From Diphasiastrum complanatum (Eukaryota; Streptophyta; Lycopodiopsida; Lycopodiales; Lycopodiaceae), in contig CM055114.1 in the NCBI GenBank assembly GCA_029204225.1, positions 13,700,144 to 13,764,143 of the forward strand: a stretch of DNA of 64,000 nucleotides. Reading direction: 5' to 3'. Each line of letters opens with the position of its first letter. Position 1 is the first letter of the stretch. Positions 27,762 through 39,129 of the stretch are shown here, piece by piece. The translations under genes were made by a program, and so were the position numbers. Under the pieces are notes generated by a model. The model saw only the letters and a program-made list of their open reading frames with translations. It was not told the origin of the DNA and did no database searches.

Positions 27762-28551
27762 CATCTCCATCCTAGGGAGTTTAGGACAGCAGTAGAGAAA
27801 GCTATCAGAAGATAGGAAGTGTTTCTCAGATTCTCAGAGAGGAATAGAGGAGGAGGATCGCTGTAGGAGCAGCCTTCAAACTTCTGATTTCCACTGAGAA
27901 ATCACAGTAGCAAGGAGTTAGATTCCAAGTGTAGGTAACTCGCTGAAAAAACAGCTGTTTCTCACTGAGTTCAGAGGATTCTCTATAGTTTTCCCAGCGA
28001 AATTAGAGTAGGAAGAAGCCAGCACCTCCATCGCTGTACAGTCAGAGACCTACATCCGATTTCCAGGGAAAAAGTCACTGGTTCTCAGCGAGTTGGAAGC
28101 CAAAAAAGAGGAGCAGGGCCAGCGCTGCCAGTGCTTCTGAAAATCTGGTTTTTCAACAAGTTTTTGGGCCCCAACGTCAGAGATTTGGAGCAAGAGGATT
28201 TCTACCAGATCAGCGAGTAGGAGACTTCTGAAATTTCAGAACTCAGAAGGGTTTTTGGACTTCAGATTTGCCTTTTTGTGGACAAGTTGGATTGCAATCA
28301 GACCAGCGAGCTACTATCCTCAAAAAACCGGGAAATTTAGTACCGTTTTGAAGCCTCAAACTGGCATTTTTCGGAACAGCAGGTCTGAAATCTTGGGGAA
28401 AAGAGCTGAAAGGGTTCCTCTTCATTCTTTCTTTGGAAGTACAGTCCTCAGAAACAGCTAAGTCATCTTTCCTTTCCCTTGTACAGTTGTAAATTAGTCT
28501 TTTAGACTTTTTTCCTTCAGAAGTTAAGGTAGCTCTCTTTCAGTTTCGAAG
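27762..28551 (+). other. Untranslated leader of the gypsy element
   Basis: About 790 bases between the primer-binding site and the gag start. There is no supported coding frame. A diverged copy of its last 30 bases is found at about 41,890-41,930 beside a LINE fragment. Confidence 0.8.
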
Positions 28552-31500
28552 ATGACCACTCCTCAGGGACCTGATCAACCCCAGGAGAGAGGCTTCGACG
28601 AACTTGAAACAGAAGCCTTGGCTTACAGAAAAGGGAAGGAACCTATGGAAGTAGAAGAACAGGAACAGTTCGCCGAAGAACTCGACGAACTGGTTACCAA
28701 GGAGCAGTTCCTCCAATTGGTAACAGAGGTGGATGAACTGAAACTGGCATTAGCCAATTTCAAGTCCAGTGTGGACGACTCGTTCGCTGAACTCAAAAAC
28801 TTGATTTTGAGTTCCGCGAAAGGAAGCCTTCCCTCCACTTCTCAGTTATCCCCTTCTCCACTTCCATCAGTTTCGGGTGAGACTTTACGGTCTCACCCCA
28901 GTGTTTTTAAAGATTTAAAGCCTCCTACTTTTAATGGGGAAGAGAAGGATAGAAATGCAGATATTCTACAAACCTTCCTCAGCAAATGGAAGAACATTCA
29001 TGCTCTTAAACAGACCCCTGACCATTTGCAAGCAATTGAGGCCAGTCTTTCTTTAGGGCCTATGGCCTATAAGTGGTGGTTAAATCTCCAGGAGACTGGG
29101 CAGACTCCCCGGTCATGGAAAGCTTTTGAAGAAGCTTTCCTAAGAGAATTTCTACCAGAGAATGAACTTGATAGAGCCTGGGAAGCCTGGGAAAGAACAG
29201 TAATGGACAAGTCCCTCATCCAATATATCTCGCAGTATCGAGAGGCAATTTTAAAGATTAAAAATATGGATGACTATCAAAAAATCAGAGGATTTGTCCG
29301 TGGCCTCAAAGATGAATATAAAGTAGAGGTCCAGAGAAACTCGCCTACTACCCTTGAGCAAGCTCTCAGATATGCTCAAATCTATGATGATTCAGTGGGT
29401 AGGAAGAGAGCGAGACAGCAACCACTTTCTGAGCAGCTTCCTCAGAAAGACTTTCAATTTAAAAAGAAATTTTTAAAAAGAAAGAAAGAAGATAAATTTA
29501 AAGGTGAAGCTCCTCAGAAACGCCCTTCACTCATACAGCCCTTAAAACCAAATGATTTTGAGAAAGCCAAACAAGAACGTTTGTGCTTTGTGTGTATGGG
29601 CAAGGGACACACAGTCAGACAGTGTCCCAAGGGGCCTTTCACTAAAAAAGATAAGAAAGATAAAAAACAAGTTCATCTTGTTCAGACTGTATGTTTCCCC
29701 AGTGACTCGGCAGCTTCCGAGATCAAAGTGTATCATGAAGATCATGAACACTGTTGCCAGCTGACCTCTGCAATGCTAGCGAGACCCTTCAGCTTTGGGC
29801 CGCATGACCTAGTACGTATGCATGGGAAAGTTGGTAACCAGTCAGTAAGAGTCATGGTTGATGATGGGGCAACCCATAATTTCATCAACCACACCCTGGT
29901 TAAAAAGCTTAAACTACCAGAAGTACCTAGTCAGCATAGGTACATAGTTTCATTAGCTAAGGGTGAAGATAAAAAAATATGGGAAACTATGGTAAGTAAG
30001 TTAAATCTTGGTATTCAGGGGTACCAAGATCAAATAAACTTTCAGATAATGCACCTGGATCGAACAGACATTGTTCTCGGGAGAGATTGGCTCTACAGTT
30101 TAGGACCTTCCCTCCACAGAAACTATCAGGAGAACACCCTCAGCTTTCAGTATAAAGGCCGAGAGATCCAGTTGCATGGGGAGCATGATGTTCCCAACAG
30201 CCCTATGGTCTGCAGTTCAGAGCTCTGTCAGCTAATCGGAGACGAAGACCATCAGGTATTCTTATGTGACTTTCAGTTTATTCCTGAAGTTTCTATTTCC
30301 AGTTCTATTCAGCAGAAAATCAGTAAATTAGAAACTTTATTGTCTAAATTTAAAGATGTTTTTCCTGAAGATTTGCCACATGGTTTACCACCTAGCAGAG
30401 AGGTAGATCATGTAATAAACCTAGTACCAGGTACAGCACTTGTTTCTAAACCTCCGTATCGGGTCAGCCGAACAGAGGATGAAGAAATAACTAGGCAGTT
30501 AACAGACTATCTTGGGAAAGGCCAAATTCAGACCAGTAGTTCACCATGGGCCTCACCAGTCCTATTGGTGAAAAAGAAAGAGGGGTCTATGCGTCTTTGC
30601 GTAGATTACAGAGCCCTCAATAAAGTCACAATTAAGAATAAATACCCTATGCCTCGAGCAGACGAGTTGTTTGATCAACTCGACGGGGCTAAGTTTTTCA
30701 GCAAAATAGACCTCAGATCAGGATATCATCAAGTCCGTATAAAATCGGAAGATGTCTCGAAAACAGCTTTTAGGACTCGTCACGGTCATTATGAGTTTAA
30801 GGTGATGCCATTTGGGCTCACAAATGCTCCAGCTACCTTTATGACCTTGATGAACAGTGTCCTCAGACCATACTTGGGTAAATTTGTAGTCGTATTTTTA
30901 GATGACATCCTCGTTTACAGCAAAACCAGGAAGGAGCATCTAAAACACCTCAGAAAGGTGTTTCGACTGCTCAGAAAGCATAAGCTTTATGCTAAACAAT
31001 CCAAGTGTGAATTCTTCGTTGAAGAAGTAGCATATTTGGGTCACATTATCTCTTCAGATGGGATTAAGATGGACCCAAATAAGGTTAAAGCCATACTCAG
31101 TTGGCTGAGACCTCAGAATATTTTGGAACTTCAAATCTTTCTTGGTCTGGCGGGATATTACAGACGATTTGTCAAGGAATATGCTCAGATAGCAGTCCCT
31201 ATGACAAATCTCCTTAAAGGGAAGGGAAAGGAGTTCATTTGGGAGTCCGCACAACAGGAGAGCTTTGATGCTCTCAAAACAGCCTTAGCTACAGCACCAG
31301 TTTTAAAGGTCGTCGACCCCAATCAGCCATTTGTGGTCGAAACAGATGCTAGCGACTTTGCAGTAGGTGCTGTGCTAACTCAGGGTGGACGACCAGTTGC
31401 GTTCGAGAGTAAAAAACTCGAGCCAGCACAGACTAGGTATAGTGCCTATGAAAAGGAACTCTTTTCTATAGTCCATGCCCTTAAGACTTGGAGGCATTAT

Positions 31501-33339
31501 TTGTATGGTGCCAACTTTGAGGTCCTGACAGACCATGAGAGTCTCAGATACCTTTGCAATCAACCTGAGCTTAGAGGTCGGAAAGCTCGTTGGGCAGAGT
31601 TGATGCAAGAGTTTGACATGTCTATCAGATATAGGCGTGGAAAATTCAATACAGTAGCAGATGCCCTTAGCAGAATGCCTATGATAAACGAGCTGAGTTT
31701 TACTCAGATTCGTAATGAGTTACTCGAGTCCTTGAGAGGGAAATGCCAGCATGATGCATTCTTCTCTATTATCTGGAACTCAGTCCAGAACAGACAGTTA
31801 CAGACTCCAGAACCAGTTCCCGGGGCTGGTGCCAGTTCATCCAAGAATACGGCAGCTTCCGTTGAGGATGATAATGAGTCCGAGTATACGTCGTCAGATG
31901 ACGTTGAGGATTCTGAGCCTGTATTACCCAAGCAAACCCCAGTGGTTGAGGGTCAGTTGACTCAAGGATTCAAATGGAAACAGTATTCCATTCAGGATGA
32001 GTACTTGCTCTATAGAGATAGAGTATGTGTCCCCAATTCAGAGGATTATAGGCAGCAGGTCCTATATGAATGTCATGACAATCCTAGCGCGGGACACCCA
32101 GGCATACAGAAGACCTATGAGCTTCTTCGTAGGCAATTTTTCTGGCCCAGTATGAAAAAGGACGTCCACCAGTATGTAACCAGTTGCCAGAAATGTCAAG
32201 TAAATAAAGCAGAGCGTTTAAAGGCAGGAGGGTTGTTGCATCCCTTAGAAATACCAGCTGGTAAATGGGAGAGTATCTCCATGGATTTTATAGTAGGCCT
32301 GCCTAAAACCCAAAAGGGTAATGACGCTATATGGGTCACAGTTGACCGTCTGACCAAAATGGCTCATTTTATTCCGACCAAAACAACCGTTAGAGCTCCA
32401 GAGTTAGCGAGGTTGTTTGTAGACGGGCTATTTAAATTGTACGGTCTACCTTCCGGCATAGTCAGCGACCGGGACAGTAAGTTTACTGGAAATTTTTGGA
32501 AGGCAGTATTCCATCATCTCCATACTAAACTTAATATGAGTACCACCGACCATCCACAGACGGACGGTCAAACAGAAAGGGTAAATCAAGTGCTGGAGGA
32601 TATGCTTCGTGCATACGTCAGCAAGAGGCAGACTAATTGGGAGGAGTATCTCTCGATATTAGAGTTTGCTTACAACAGTACCAAACATTCAGCTACGGGA
32701 TACAGCCCATTTATGCTGATGTACGGTTTTCAGCCACGCTCACCCACAGCTGTAGGGTTTAAACAAGAAAAGGTTGAAGCAGCCAGAAACTTTTTAGAAG
32801 ACCTAAACCAGATGATAGAACATGCTAAGCGTAGCATTAGACAATCCCAGGATCGAGCCAGGCATTATGCAGATCCACACAGACGGGATGTGCAGTTCTC
32901 CACTGGTGAGAAAGTCTACTTGAGAGTCCCAGTTGACTCTAAAACCCTCAAATCAGGAGTGTGTGCTAAGTTGTCTCCAAGGTATTGTGGTCCCTTTACC
33001 ATCAGTAGGAGACTAGGCGAGGTCACCTATGAACTAGAACTCCCACACAGCAGTAAGGTTTTTCCAGTTTTTCATGTAAGTCAGTTACGAAAAGCCTTAA
33101 CCAGATCAGATAATCTGGTAGGGGACAGTGTTCTAGTTCTCCCATTGGATCCTCAACAACCTCCACATGAACCAGAGGAGATTCTTGATAGTAGAGAGAC
33201 GCAGACTCGTCATACTCTATACCGAGAATATCTGGTTAAGTGGAATGATCAGCCTGTTGAGAATGCCACTTGGAAAAGAGGCAGCGTCCTTCGCAAGATT
33301 TTTCCAGACTTTGTCTTAGAGGACCAAGACGATTCTTAA
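28552..33339 (+). CDS. Gypsy gag-pol polyprotein (1595 aa) with chromodomain
   Basis: A single frame encodes all proteins needed for copy-and-paste movement. In order: gag core at about residues 120-270; CCHC zinc knuckle with C345, C348, H353 and C358; aspartic protease with [10 protein letters not shown] at 436-445; reverse transcriptase with FLDD at 782-785; RNase H with ETDAS around D932; integrase with an HHCC region around 1170-1220 and D1245, D1306 and E1342; and a C-terminal chromodomain ([15 protein letters not shown]) at about 1545-1590. The chromodomain places it among chromoviruses, whose integrase tail can target chromatin. Start ATG at 28,552; the stop TAA overlaps the polypurine tract. 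The protease has D-D-G where D-S/T-G is usual. No frameshift separates gag and pol, as is common in this group. Confidence 0.95.
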   Translation: MTTPQGPDQPQERGFDELETEALAYRKGKEPMEVEEQEQFAEELDELVTKEQFLQLVTEVDELKLALANFKSSVDDSFAELKNLILSSAKGSLPSTSQLSPSPLPSVSGETLRSHPSVFKDLKPPTFNGEEKDRNADILQTFLSKWKNIHALKQTPDHLQAIEASLSLGPMAYKWWLNLQETGQTPRSWKAFEEAFLREFLPENELDRAWEAWERTVMDKSLIQYISQYREAILKIKNMDDYQKIRGFVRGLKDEYKVEVQRNSPTTLEQALRYAQIYDDSVGRKRARQQPLSEQLPQKDFQFKKKFLKRKKEDKFKGEAPQKRPSLIQPLKPNDFEKAKQERLCFVCMGKGHTVRQCPKGPFTKKDKKDKKQVHLVQTVCFPSDSAASEIKVYHEDHEHCCQLTSAMLARPFSFGPHDLVRMHGKVGNQSVRVMVDDGATHNFINHTLVKKLKLPEVPSQHRYIVSLAKGEDKKIWETMVSKLNLGIQGYQDQINFQIMHLDRTDIVLGRDWLYSLGPSLHRNYQENTLSFQYKGREIQLHGEHDVPNSPMVCSSELCQLIGDEDHQVFLCDFQFIPEVSISSSIQQKISKLETLLSKFKDVFPEDLPHGLPPSREVDHVINLVPGTALVSKPPYRVSRTEDEEITRQLTDYLGKGQIQTSSSPWASPVLLVKKKEGSMRLCVDYRALNKVTIKNKYPMPRADELFDQLDGAKFFSKIDLRSGYHQVRIKSEDVSKTAFRTRHGHYEFKVMPFGLTNAPATFMTLMNSVLRPYLGKFVVVFLDDILVYSKTRKEHLKHLRKVFRLLRKHKLYAKQSKCEFFVEEVAYLGHIISSDGIKMDPNKVKAILSWLRPQNILELQIFLGLAGYYRRFVKEYAQIAVPMTNLLKGKGKEFIWESAQQESFDALKTALATAPVLKVVDPNQPFVVETDASDFAVGAVLTQGGRPVAFESKKLEPAQTRYSAYEKELFSIVHALKTWRHYLYGANFEVLTDHESLRYLCNQPELRGRKARWAELMQEFDMSIRYRRGKFNTVADALSRMPMINELSFTQIRNELLESLRGKCQHDAFFSIIWNSVQNRQLQTPEPVPGAGASSSKNTAASVEDDNESEYTSSDDVEDSEPVLPKQTPVVEGQLTQGFKWKQYSIQDEYLLYRDRVCVPNSEDYRQQVLYECHDNPSAGHPGIQKTYELLRRQFFWPSMKKDVHQYVTSCQKCQVNKAERLKAGGLLHPLEIPAGKWESISMDFIVGLPKTQKGNDAIWVTVDRLTKMAHFIPTKTTVRAPELARLFVDGLFKLYGLPSGIVSDRDSKFTGNFWKAVFHHLHTKLNMSTTDHPQTDGQTERVNQVLEDMLRAYVSKRQTNWEEYLSILEFAYNSTKHSATGYSPFMLMYGFQPRSPTAVGFKQEKVEAARNFLEDLNQMIEHAKRSIRQSQDRARHYADPHRRDVQFSTGEKVYLRVPVDSKTLKSGVCAKLSPRYCGPFTISRRLGEVTYELELPHSSKVFPVFHVSQLRKALTRSDNLVGDSVLVLPLDPQQPPHEPEEILDSRETQTRHTLYREYLVKWNDQPVENATWKRGSVLRKIFPDFVLEDQDDS

Positions 33340-33350
33340 GGGGGAGGGAG
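33338..33350 (+). other. Polypurine tract of the gypsy element
   Basis: AAGGGGGAGGGAG lies immediately before the right LTR and overlaps the gag-pol stop codon. It would prime plus-strand DNA synthesis. Confidence 0.93.
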
Positions 33351-33708
33351 TGTTACGAGCTCGTAACCAGTGCCAAACCCTAGAGAACACAGATAGGTCA
33401 GATACCACAGTCAGGGTCGTGTCCAGCGTACATGACCAACAGGGCAAGACAGTGTGAGTAGTGTGCCCCAGCACGGTCCATAGCTATGGCGGGCCTAACA
33501 CAGCCTAGGGACCCTGTCAGCAGGATAGGGCCCCCAGTTGGGTCCCGACGTGCAGTCGGCCACGTCAGTGCCACATGGCCGACACTTGGCAGTTGCATGC
33601 TACCAGTCCTCACACTGGGCTAGGAGGGGCTTACTCTATATCAGGGAGTAGGCAAGGTTGGGTGGATCAGTTAGTGTTTGCCCTACTGTGGTGTTAGGAT
33701 CTATTACA
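33351..33708 (+). repeat. 3' LTR of the gypsy element
   Basis: 358 bp, apparently identical base for base to 27,391-27,748. Confidence 0.96.
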
Positions 33709-33713
33709 CAGGT
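33709..33713 (+). repeat. Target-site duplication (right), CAGGT
   Basis: Matches 27,386-27,390. LINE H sequence resumes at 33,714. Confidence 0.93.
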
Positions 33714-34031
33714 ATCGCGGGTCTCTACACCATCGCTAACTGGCCAGGTCTCTCCACCGCGGGTCTCCACTGATGAAACCACCTCCACCAGCTCCACTGA
33801 TGAAACCAGCCCCAGCTCTGATATCGTCCACCAGCGCTGCATCCGGCTCCAGCATCGATGCAGATCCGTTGTCTCCTAGCGCTACAGCTCCTCCTCTGTC
33901 CACCAGCGCTCCAGATTCCAATGATACCAAAGTCTCTTTCTCGCTGTCCACCAGTGCTACAGAGGCACTAACTTTCCAATCAGTATGCCAATGCTCCCAA
34001 TGTTGCTCAGAGACCTAGTGATGGCACTGCT

Positions 34032-34838
34032 GTGGTTACAGATGGAATCATATGCAGTATGAAAGATGAGACAGTGTTGCCTACAGTCCATACTCCTTGC
34101 CATCCACCTGCTCACTCCTCTTTCTTGATACCTGAGATCTATACACCTGCCAAGTCATTCGAGCAATACATTTTCTCCTACATCGAGCAAATCAAGAATG
34201 AATCCACCTCTCTACGGAAAGAAATGGGACAACTTCAAACGGTCATTCACACTATGGCCGCTAGACGAGAAATCATGTTAGCCCGGATTACTTCTTTGGA
34301 GGTAGCGATAAGTAACCAAGGAGAACCTACTAAGATTCAAGAGTTGGAAGAGAAGATAGAGCAACATAAGGCTGAGACAAAATTGTGGGCTTCTCTGTTC
34401 AAGGAGGATGTTAGGGAGGGTACACCATCCTTCAACCGAGTCATTTCGGCCACCATATCCGAAGAGCGAATGCGAGAATACAAAGCCCTGAATATTAGGG
34501 TCCGCGGAGTTGAAGACACCAATGATCCAATGACTGACGCAGCCAGCTTTCTCTCAAGCACACTCTCCCATCACTCCGAAGGGTTGGATAGAGCTTGGAG
34601 AACCAAGAGAGACCCCTCTACACTCATAGTTCGCTTCACGAATTTGGAAGAGAGACAGGCAACTCTCAAACTGCGGGCCAAGCTTAGAGGTACACTTATA
34701 TTTATGGATGATGATCTCACTCCCATGCAAGTTGCGGATCAGAAAAAAGCATTCATTGAGGCAAAAGCTTTGGGGAAGAGGGTAATTTATCGGGATGGCA
34801 AGGCTCGATACATTGATCCTCCGAATTTTGACAAATAG
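34032..34838 (+). pseudogene. LINE H ORF1 core: coiled coil, RRM-like and C-terminal domains
   Basis: An open frame of 268 codons. The coiled-coil part runs over residues 45-120 with regular hydrophobic spacing (KSFEQYIFSYIEQIKNES, ARITSLEVAIS, IQELEEKIEQHKAETKLW). It is followed by SATISEERMREYKALNIRVR, STLIVRFTNLEERQATLKLR, LIFMDDDLTPMQVADQKKAF and a final RVIYRDGKARYI. This order is that of L1 ORF1p (coiled coil, RRM, CTD). The frame's first codon is GTG, and the N-terminal part lies in other frames upstream (33,714-34,030), so a frameshift broke the true start. No CCHC knuckle is present, unlike many plant LINE ORF1 proteins. Confidence 0.75.
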
Positions 34839-34869
34839 GGATTAAGGCCCCTCGGACTAAGCGGTTCGG

Positions 34870-35720
34870 GGGGTCCTCCTCGAGCATTGCGGTTCAGGCT
34901 ATAAAACTGCAATGGCATTCACTCCTCGGCTACTGCCGGTGATTTTAGAGACTTTTGTGTGGAGGGTGATCGCTACCTATTCACAGAGACACATGAGAGT
35001 CCGGAAAGAGGTCTACCTGTTGTTATGGGTTTTTGTTGGTACTCTGCACATCGGCGGTCGACGAGAGCATTGACAGATTGGGGTTCTGGTGGGGTGGCCT
35101 GCTTAGTCCGCGACTTCATTCGGCCTTGGGTCAAGTTGGTGCATACAGATGAGCGAGCTTGCTATATTTGGATTCGGGTGGACCGGACTTTGATGGGATT
35201 GACCCGTGACCTCTTTCTAGCCATTTGTTATTTTCCACCAGACACCTCAGTTTTCACAGCAGATGAGGAGTCACCTTACAGGGATATCTCTTCAGACATT
35301 ATCCGATATGAGGAGCGGGGTTATGTTCTTTTAGCTGGCGACTTTAATGCTAGGACTGGATCCAGGCAGACAGAGTTCCATAGAGCAGAGGATGATCCAT
35401 AGCGGATACATGCTTTAGACTGGGATGATCTTGGCCTCCGGCGACGATTGGCAGATGCAGAGGGTCTAGTTACTGCATATGGAGAGCAGATGCTTCAGTT
35501 GGCGAGGCTCATGGATTGGCCATTTATAATGGCTTATTGCAGTGGCCTGATTCAGGTGACTTTACTGGTTTTCCACACAGTGGAGGGAGTAGTGTTGTTG
35601 ACTATTTCATGGGATTGCCGTCTCTCCTCCCCTACATTTCATCTTTCCTGGTTCACCGTACCACTTTGTCTGACCACTCATACCTCTCTCTCTCTATTGG
35701 CCTTCTCCACACCCCGTGTA
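34870..35720 (+). pseudogene. LINE H APE-type endonuclease (stops and frameshifts)
   Basis: Starts with an NCNGIHSSATAGDF block preceded by a TAA near 34,901. It continues with FTETHESPERGLP, GSGGVACLVRD, CYIWIRVD, AICYFPPDTS, LLAGDFNARTGSRQ and, after a TAG at about 35,400 and a frame change near 35,480, HSGGSSVVDYFMG and TLSDHSYLSLSIG. All catalytic motifs can be seen, but the frame is broken. Confidence 0.8.
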
Positions 35721-35729
35721 CTAATACCC

Positions 35730-37705
35730 TAACTCCTGGCAACAAAACAGTGTACCGCTATCATCCTCAAAACACCCCCAGGTATAGGGAAGCATTATCT
35801 GACCTCCTGACTCATTTCCCTTATGGCGATACTTTGACGGACCAGTCTCTTTTTCTTGTCCGGACCTTGCATACTGCTGCATCCCTTGCTTTCCCATCTC
35901 CACGGCCCAAGCACTTACGACATAATCGACCACACAACCTCTGGTATGACCATGAGTGTAACCAACTTCATCTGGACTTGATTTACGCACGCTCCCACCT
36001 TTCCCATATGGTAAAGGACTTATCCCGTGTATACCATAGAACCACCCGAAAAAAGAAAATTACTTACAAAATCGGCCAGGGGAAGAAGATGATGGACCTT
36101 CTCTTTAGCTCCTCATCGCGATCATTTTGGCAAAAATTTCTCTCACGGGCACCTCCACCCCAAATCACAGATCTTAGCACATGGGTAACCTATGCCACAT
36201 GGTTGTACACTGTTCCTGACACCCCTCCACTTCCTACACATCCCTACACACGTACTTCTGATATATTCTCTCCAGCCATAGTAGAAGAGGCCATTGACCG
36301 ATTAAATCTACATAAGGCCAAAGATATTGATGATCTAGAAGCTGAACTTTTGAAGCAAGCTGCGGACATTCTCTCACCCTTCCTCTCTCTCCTCTTTAAC
36401 CGCTCTATCACATCTGGTTTCCCCTCCCCCTGGTCCACAAACCTTATCCATCCTATCCATAAAGGCGGTGATCCCATGAAAGCCGACAACTATCGTACCA
36501 TCATGATCAGTCACCTCTTTGCCAAGGTTTATGGTTCTATTCTTCAGTCAAAGATCAATACAGAGATGGATACCCAAGCACTGCTGCATGCCATAGGTTA
36601 GGCAGGTTTCAGACCAGGATATACCACATCAGATCATATTTTCACCCTGGGATTCATCATTGAGGAAGCTAAGGCCAGGAGAGAGCGTGTATACTGCTGC
36701 TTTGTGGATTTCCACAAGGCCTTTGACTCTGTGCCTCGACATCTACTGATAAAGAGACTTCGGGACCGTGGCCTCCAAGAGGATATCATACAGGCAGTTG
36801 TGGCATTGTACAGACGAGTTATTGGTCGTATCCGAGTATCAAGAGTTGTATCACCAGAGATAGAGAGTACCATTGGGGTTAAGCAGGTATGTCCTCTCTC
36901 TCCTACACTCTTTGGTTTATATCTAGAAGAGCTTGAGCAGGTTATACAGACAGAGGGAGGTGAGGGATGCACATTGGGTGACCTCGTTATCGCTATTTTA
37001 TTATATGCTGATGATGTGGTTTTGCTTTCGAGGACGAGGGAAGGTTTGCAGCGGCATCTTGACGCGCTTCACTCTTTTTGTACTCAGTGGGGATTATCAG
37101 TGAATGCGGCCAAAACCAAAGTTACGGTATTTAACACCTCTAGATCCTTCATGATGCGACAGGTGCTTTTATGGGAGGAGCATCCACTTGAGGTAGTTGA
37201 CTCCTACACATACCTAGGGGTAGTATTTTCTGGTCCCACTTTCAGCATGCGACAGGCGGCATTTTCCCAACTACGAAAGGGTTATGCATCGTTAGTAGAG
37301 TTGGAGAGATTATGTTTCAGCTCACATGTTAGAGATGCGACTAGTAAGTGCCGACTCTTTGACACTATGGTCGTTCCCTCGACTCTATATGCATCAGAGA
37401 CATGGAGTACTGGCTTGACGGGTACCGAGTGGGCGCGCATCTCACGACTTCAGATTCATATGCTCTCTCAGATGATACGGGCTAAGCCCTCTATCCCACA
37501 TCATATTATATTGGTAGAGTTTGCCGTCCCCCCTATTCAGATAGAGGCACTGTTCCATATTGTCACATTCATACAGCGCCTAGAGGATCTCCAGGGTAGA
37601 GGCACACACTATGCTGCAGCAGCTCTGTCGTCCTCCCAGAGACAGTGCCACAACATACTTTACATCATTTTTTCTCACAAGCAGAGAGACATCTATGATG
37701 CTTGA
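35730..37705 (+). pseudogene. LINE H reverse transcriptase, YADD intact, C-terminal zinc tail deleted
   Basis: Blocks in order: linker with PHNLWYDHECNQLHLDL, NLIHPIHKGGDP, NYRTIMISHLFAKVYG, a TAG at about 36,600, AGFRPGYTTSDHIFTLG, CCFVDFHKAFDSV (motif A), IGVKQVCPLSPTLFGLYL (motif B), LLYADDVVLLS with YADD at 37,004-37,015 (motif C), the AKTKVTVFNTSRSFM block and SYTYLGVVFSGPTFS. After ALSSSQRQ (37,640) the usual zinc-finger tail is missing and the frame runs into 3' UTR-like sequence. Confidence 0.82.
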
Positions 37706-37819
37706 CTCTCCTTGTGCATAGCACTATTTCCTGTTTTATTGTAATCTTGTTTCTTTTAGGTGGTTGAGCTTTCACGCTCCCACCGGGCACACTTGACATG
37801 TACCTTTTTTCAGTCCTAT

Positions 37820-37833
37820 GTACCTTAGGGTAT
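37820..37833 (+). other. LINE H 3'-terminal stem-loop and AATAAAG end
   Basis: GTACC-TTAG-GGTAT can form a 4-bp Watson-Crick stem extended by a G-T pair. CATGGACATTAATAAAG follows up to the (CT)n tract at 37,854. Position and flanks match the hairpins of copies G and B. Confidence 0.65.
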
Positions 37834-37850
37834 TCCATGGACATTAATAA

Positions 37851-37853
<3 letters not shown>

Positions 37854-37938
<85 letters not shown>
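37854..37938. repeat. (CT)n microsatellite between LINE H and LINE I
   Basis: About 85 bases of perfect TC. LINE H ends and LINE I begins at its two edges, both on the plus strand. Confidence 0.97.
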
Positions 37939-37941
<3 letters not shown>

Positions 37942-38173
37942 GCTCCTCCTCTCCTCGTGACAGCGATGGTTCTCCTCCTCTCCTCGCGACAGTGTAGCTC
38001 CCTCCCCTCGGTGCCTTCCAGCGCTTTTGCGCTCCCCCTGTCCATGATCCAACCTCGTGCTGACGTTCCAACGTTTTTGCTCTCCCCATGTCCCAGATCC
38101 GACCTACCCTCGCTGTCAGACTGATATGACCCCGACCTCTCTCCCTCTCTCTCTTTGTCCCTCCTCTTGCGCC

Positions 38174-39113
38174 ATGGCTCCTCCCCGTGCCATCCCTGTC
38201 CGTAGCAGATCCCGCTCCTCACGTGTCCCCACCTCCATCACTGCAGACCTGCCCCCTGCTGCCTCCTCTCCTACATCCTCCCTCCTTGCTGCAGATACCC
38301 TCCCTACCTCCACCTCCGCTACAGATACACCCCCCCTGCTACCATCTCCCCCACCCCCGCTCTCCCAGCTGCAGATATCCCGCCCCCTGTTGCCACCTCC
38401 CCCATCTCCGCTCCCCCTGCTATAGATGCGCCGTCCCCTGCTGCCACCCTCGTTGCAGCAGTACCGCCCCCCCCAGCTGCCACCCTCATTGTAGATCGCC
38501 CCTCCCTGCTGTCATCTCATTCCCCTCCCCCGATGCAGTTATGCCACCCCCTGCTACCACACTTGCTGATTGCATCCCCCCCCTGCTCATTGGGCCCAAT
38601 GTGGCACCACGGGTGGCATCACCTCAACCCTATATGCAGCCCTGCCCATCCCTCCTCCCGAATTTGCTCCTCCAGTTTCCGATCCCATTCTTCCTACCCC
38701 GACCATTGCTAACTCACAACCCACAACTAGCATCCCATATACACCCTCCAAATCAACCGAATTGTTCTCTTCTTGGCAGATTGATCAAATCCGGACAGAT
38801 TTCCAAACTTTGCGGCAGGAAATCTCACAGCTGAAAGGAACAGTTACGTCTTTGGTTCACGAGAAGAACATACTGCAATCCAAAGTTGCATTACTCGAAC
38901 AATCCATCGGGACTAAACAGGCTGCGGCTTCGGCGTCTACCACCAATATGATACGGGAACTAGAGACGAAGATTGAAAAGCAGCAAGAAGAGGCCCTTTC
39001 TTGGGCATCAGTTTTGAAAAAAGGCACTAAACCAAGCGCTCCCATCTCTTCGGTTATCTCAGCCACCATCTCGGAAGAGAAATCACGAGACCAAAAAGCG
39101 CACGACATACGCT
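38174..39113 (+). pseudogene. LINE I ORF1, truncated in the RRM-like domain
   Basis: Start ATG at 38,174 (MAPPRAIPVRSRSRSS). A very Pro/Ser/Thr-rich N-terminus runs through more than one frame. It is followed by IPYTPSKSTELFSSWQIDQI and a coiled coil (HEKNILQSKVALLEQSIGTK, ELETKIEKQQEEALSWASVL), ending at SEEKSRDQKAHDI, where the deletion removes the nucleic-acid binding part. Confidence 0.7.
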
Positions 39114-39129
39114 ACCAACCTATATACCA

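Larger units (their letters stand above)
27391..33708 (+). mobile_element. Intact Ty3/gypsy chromovirus with identical LTRs
   Basis: A 6318-bp element with TG...CA-bounded LTRs of 358 bp each at 27,391-27,748 and 33,351-33,708. I compared them block by block and saw no difference. It has a primer-binding site for initiator tRNA-Met, a polypurine tract, a CAGGT target duplication and one uninterrupted gag-pol frame. Identical LTRs plus an open frame mean a very recent insertion, possibly still mobile. It sits inside ORF1 of LINE H, so the LINE is older. Confidence 0.96.
27136..37853 (+). mobile_element. LINE copy H, full length, split by a Ty3/gypsy insertion
   Basis: LINE sequence occupies 27,136-27,390 and 33,714-37,853. 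The gypsy element in between duplicated CAGGT of the LINE. Removing the insertion restores a continuous ORF1 N-terminal frame with repeated SRVST / GQVS words. The element then has the ORF1 core (34,032-34,838), endonuclease, RT with YADD, a deletion of the zinc-finger tail near 37,635, a 3' UTR and a terminal hairpin, ending in (CT)n at 37,854. LINE length without the insertion is about 4.4 kb. Several stops make it defective. Confidence 0.88.

Noticed and set aside
28623-31931. Short antisense frames inside gypsy gag-pol
   Set aside because: Shadows of the coding frame.
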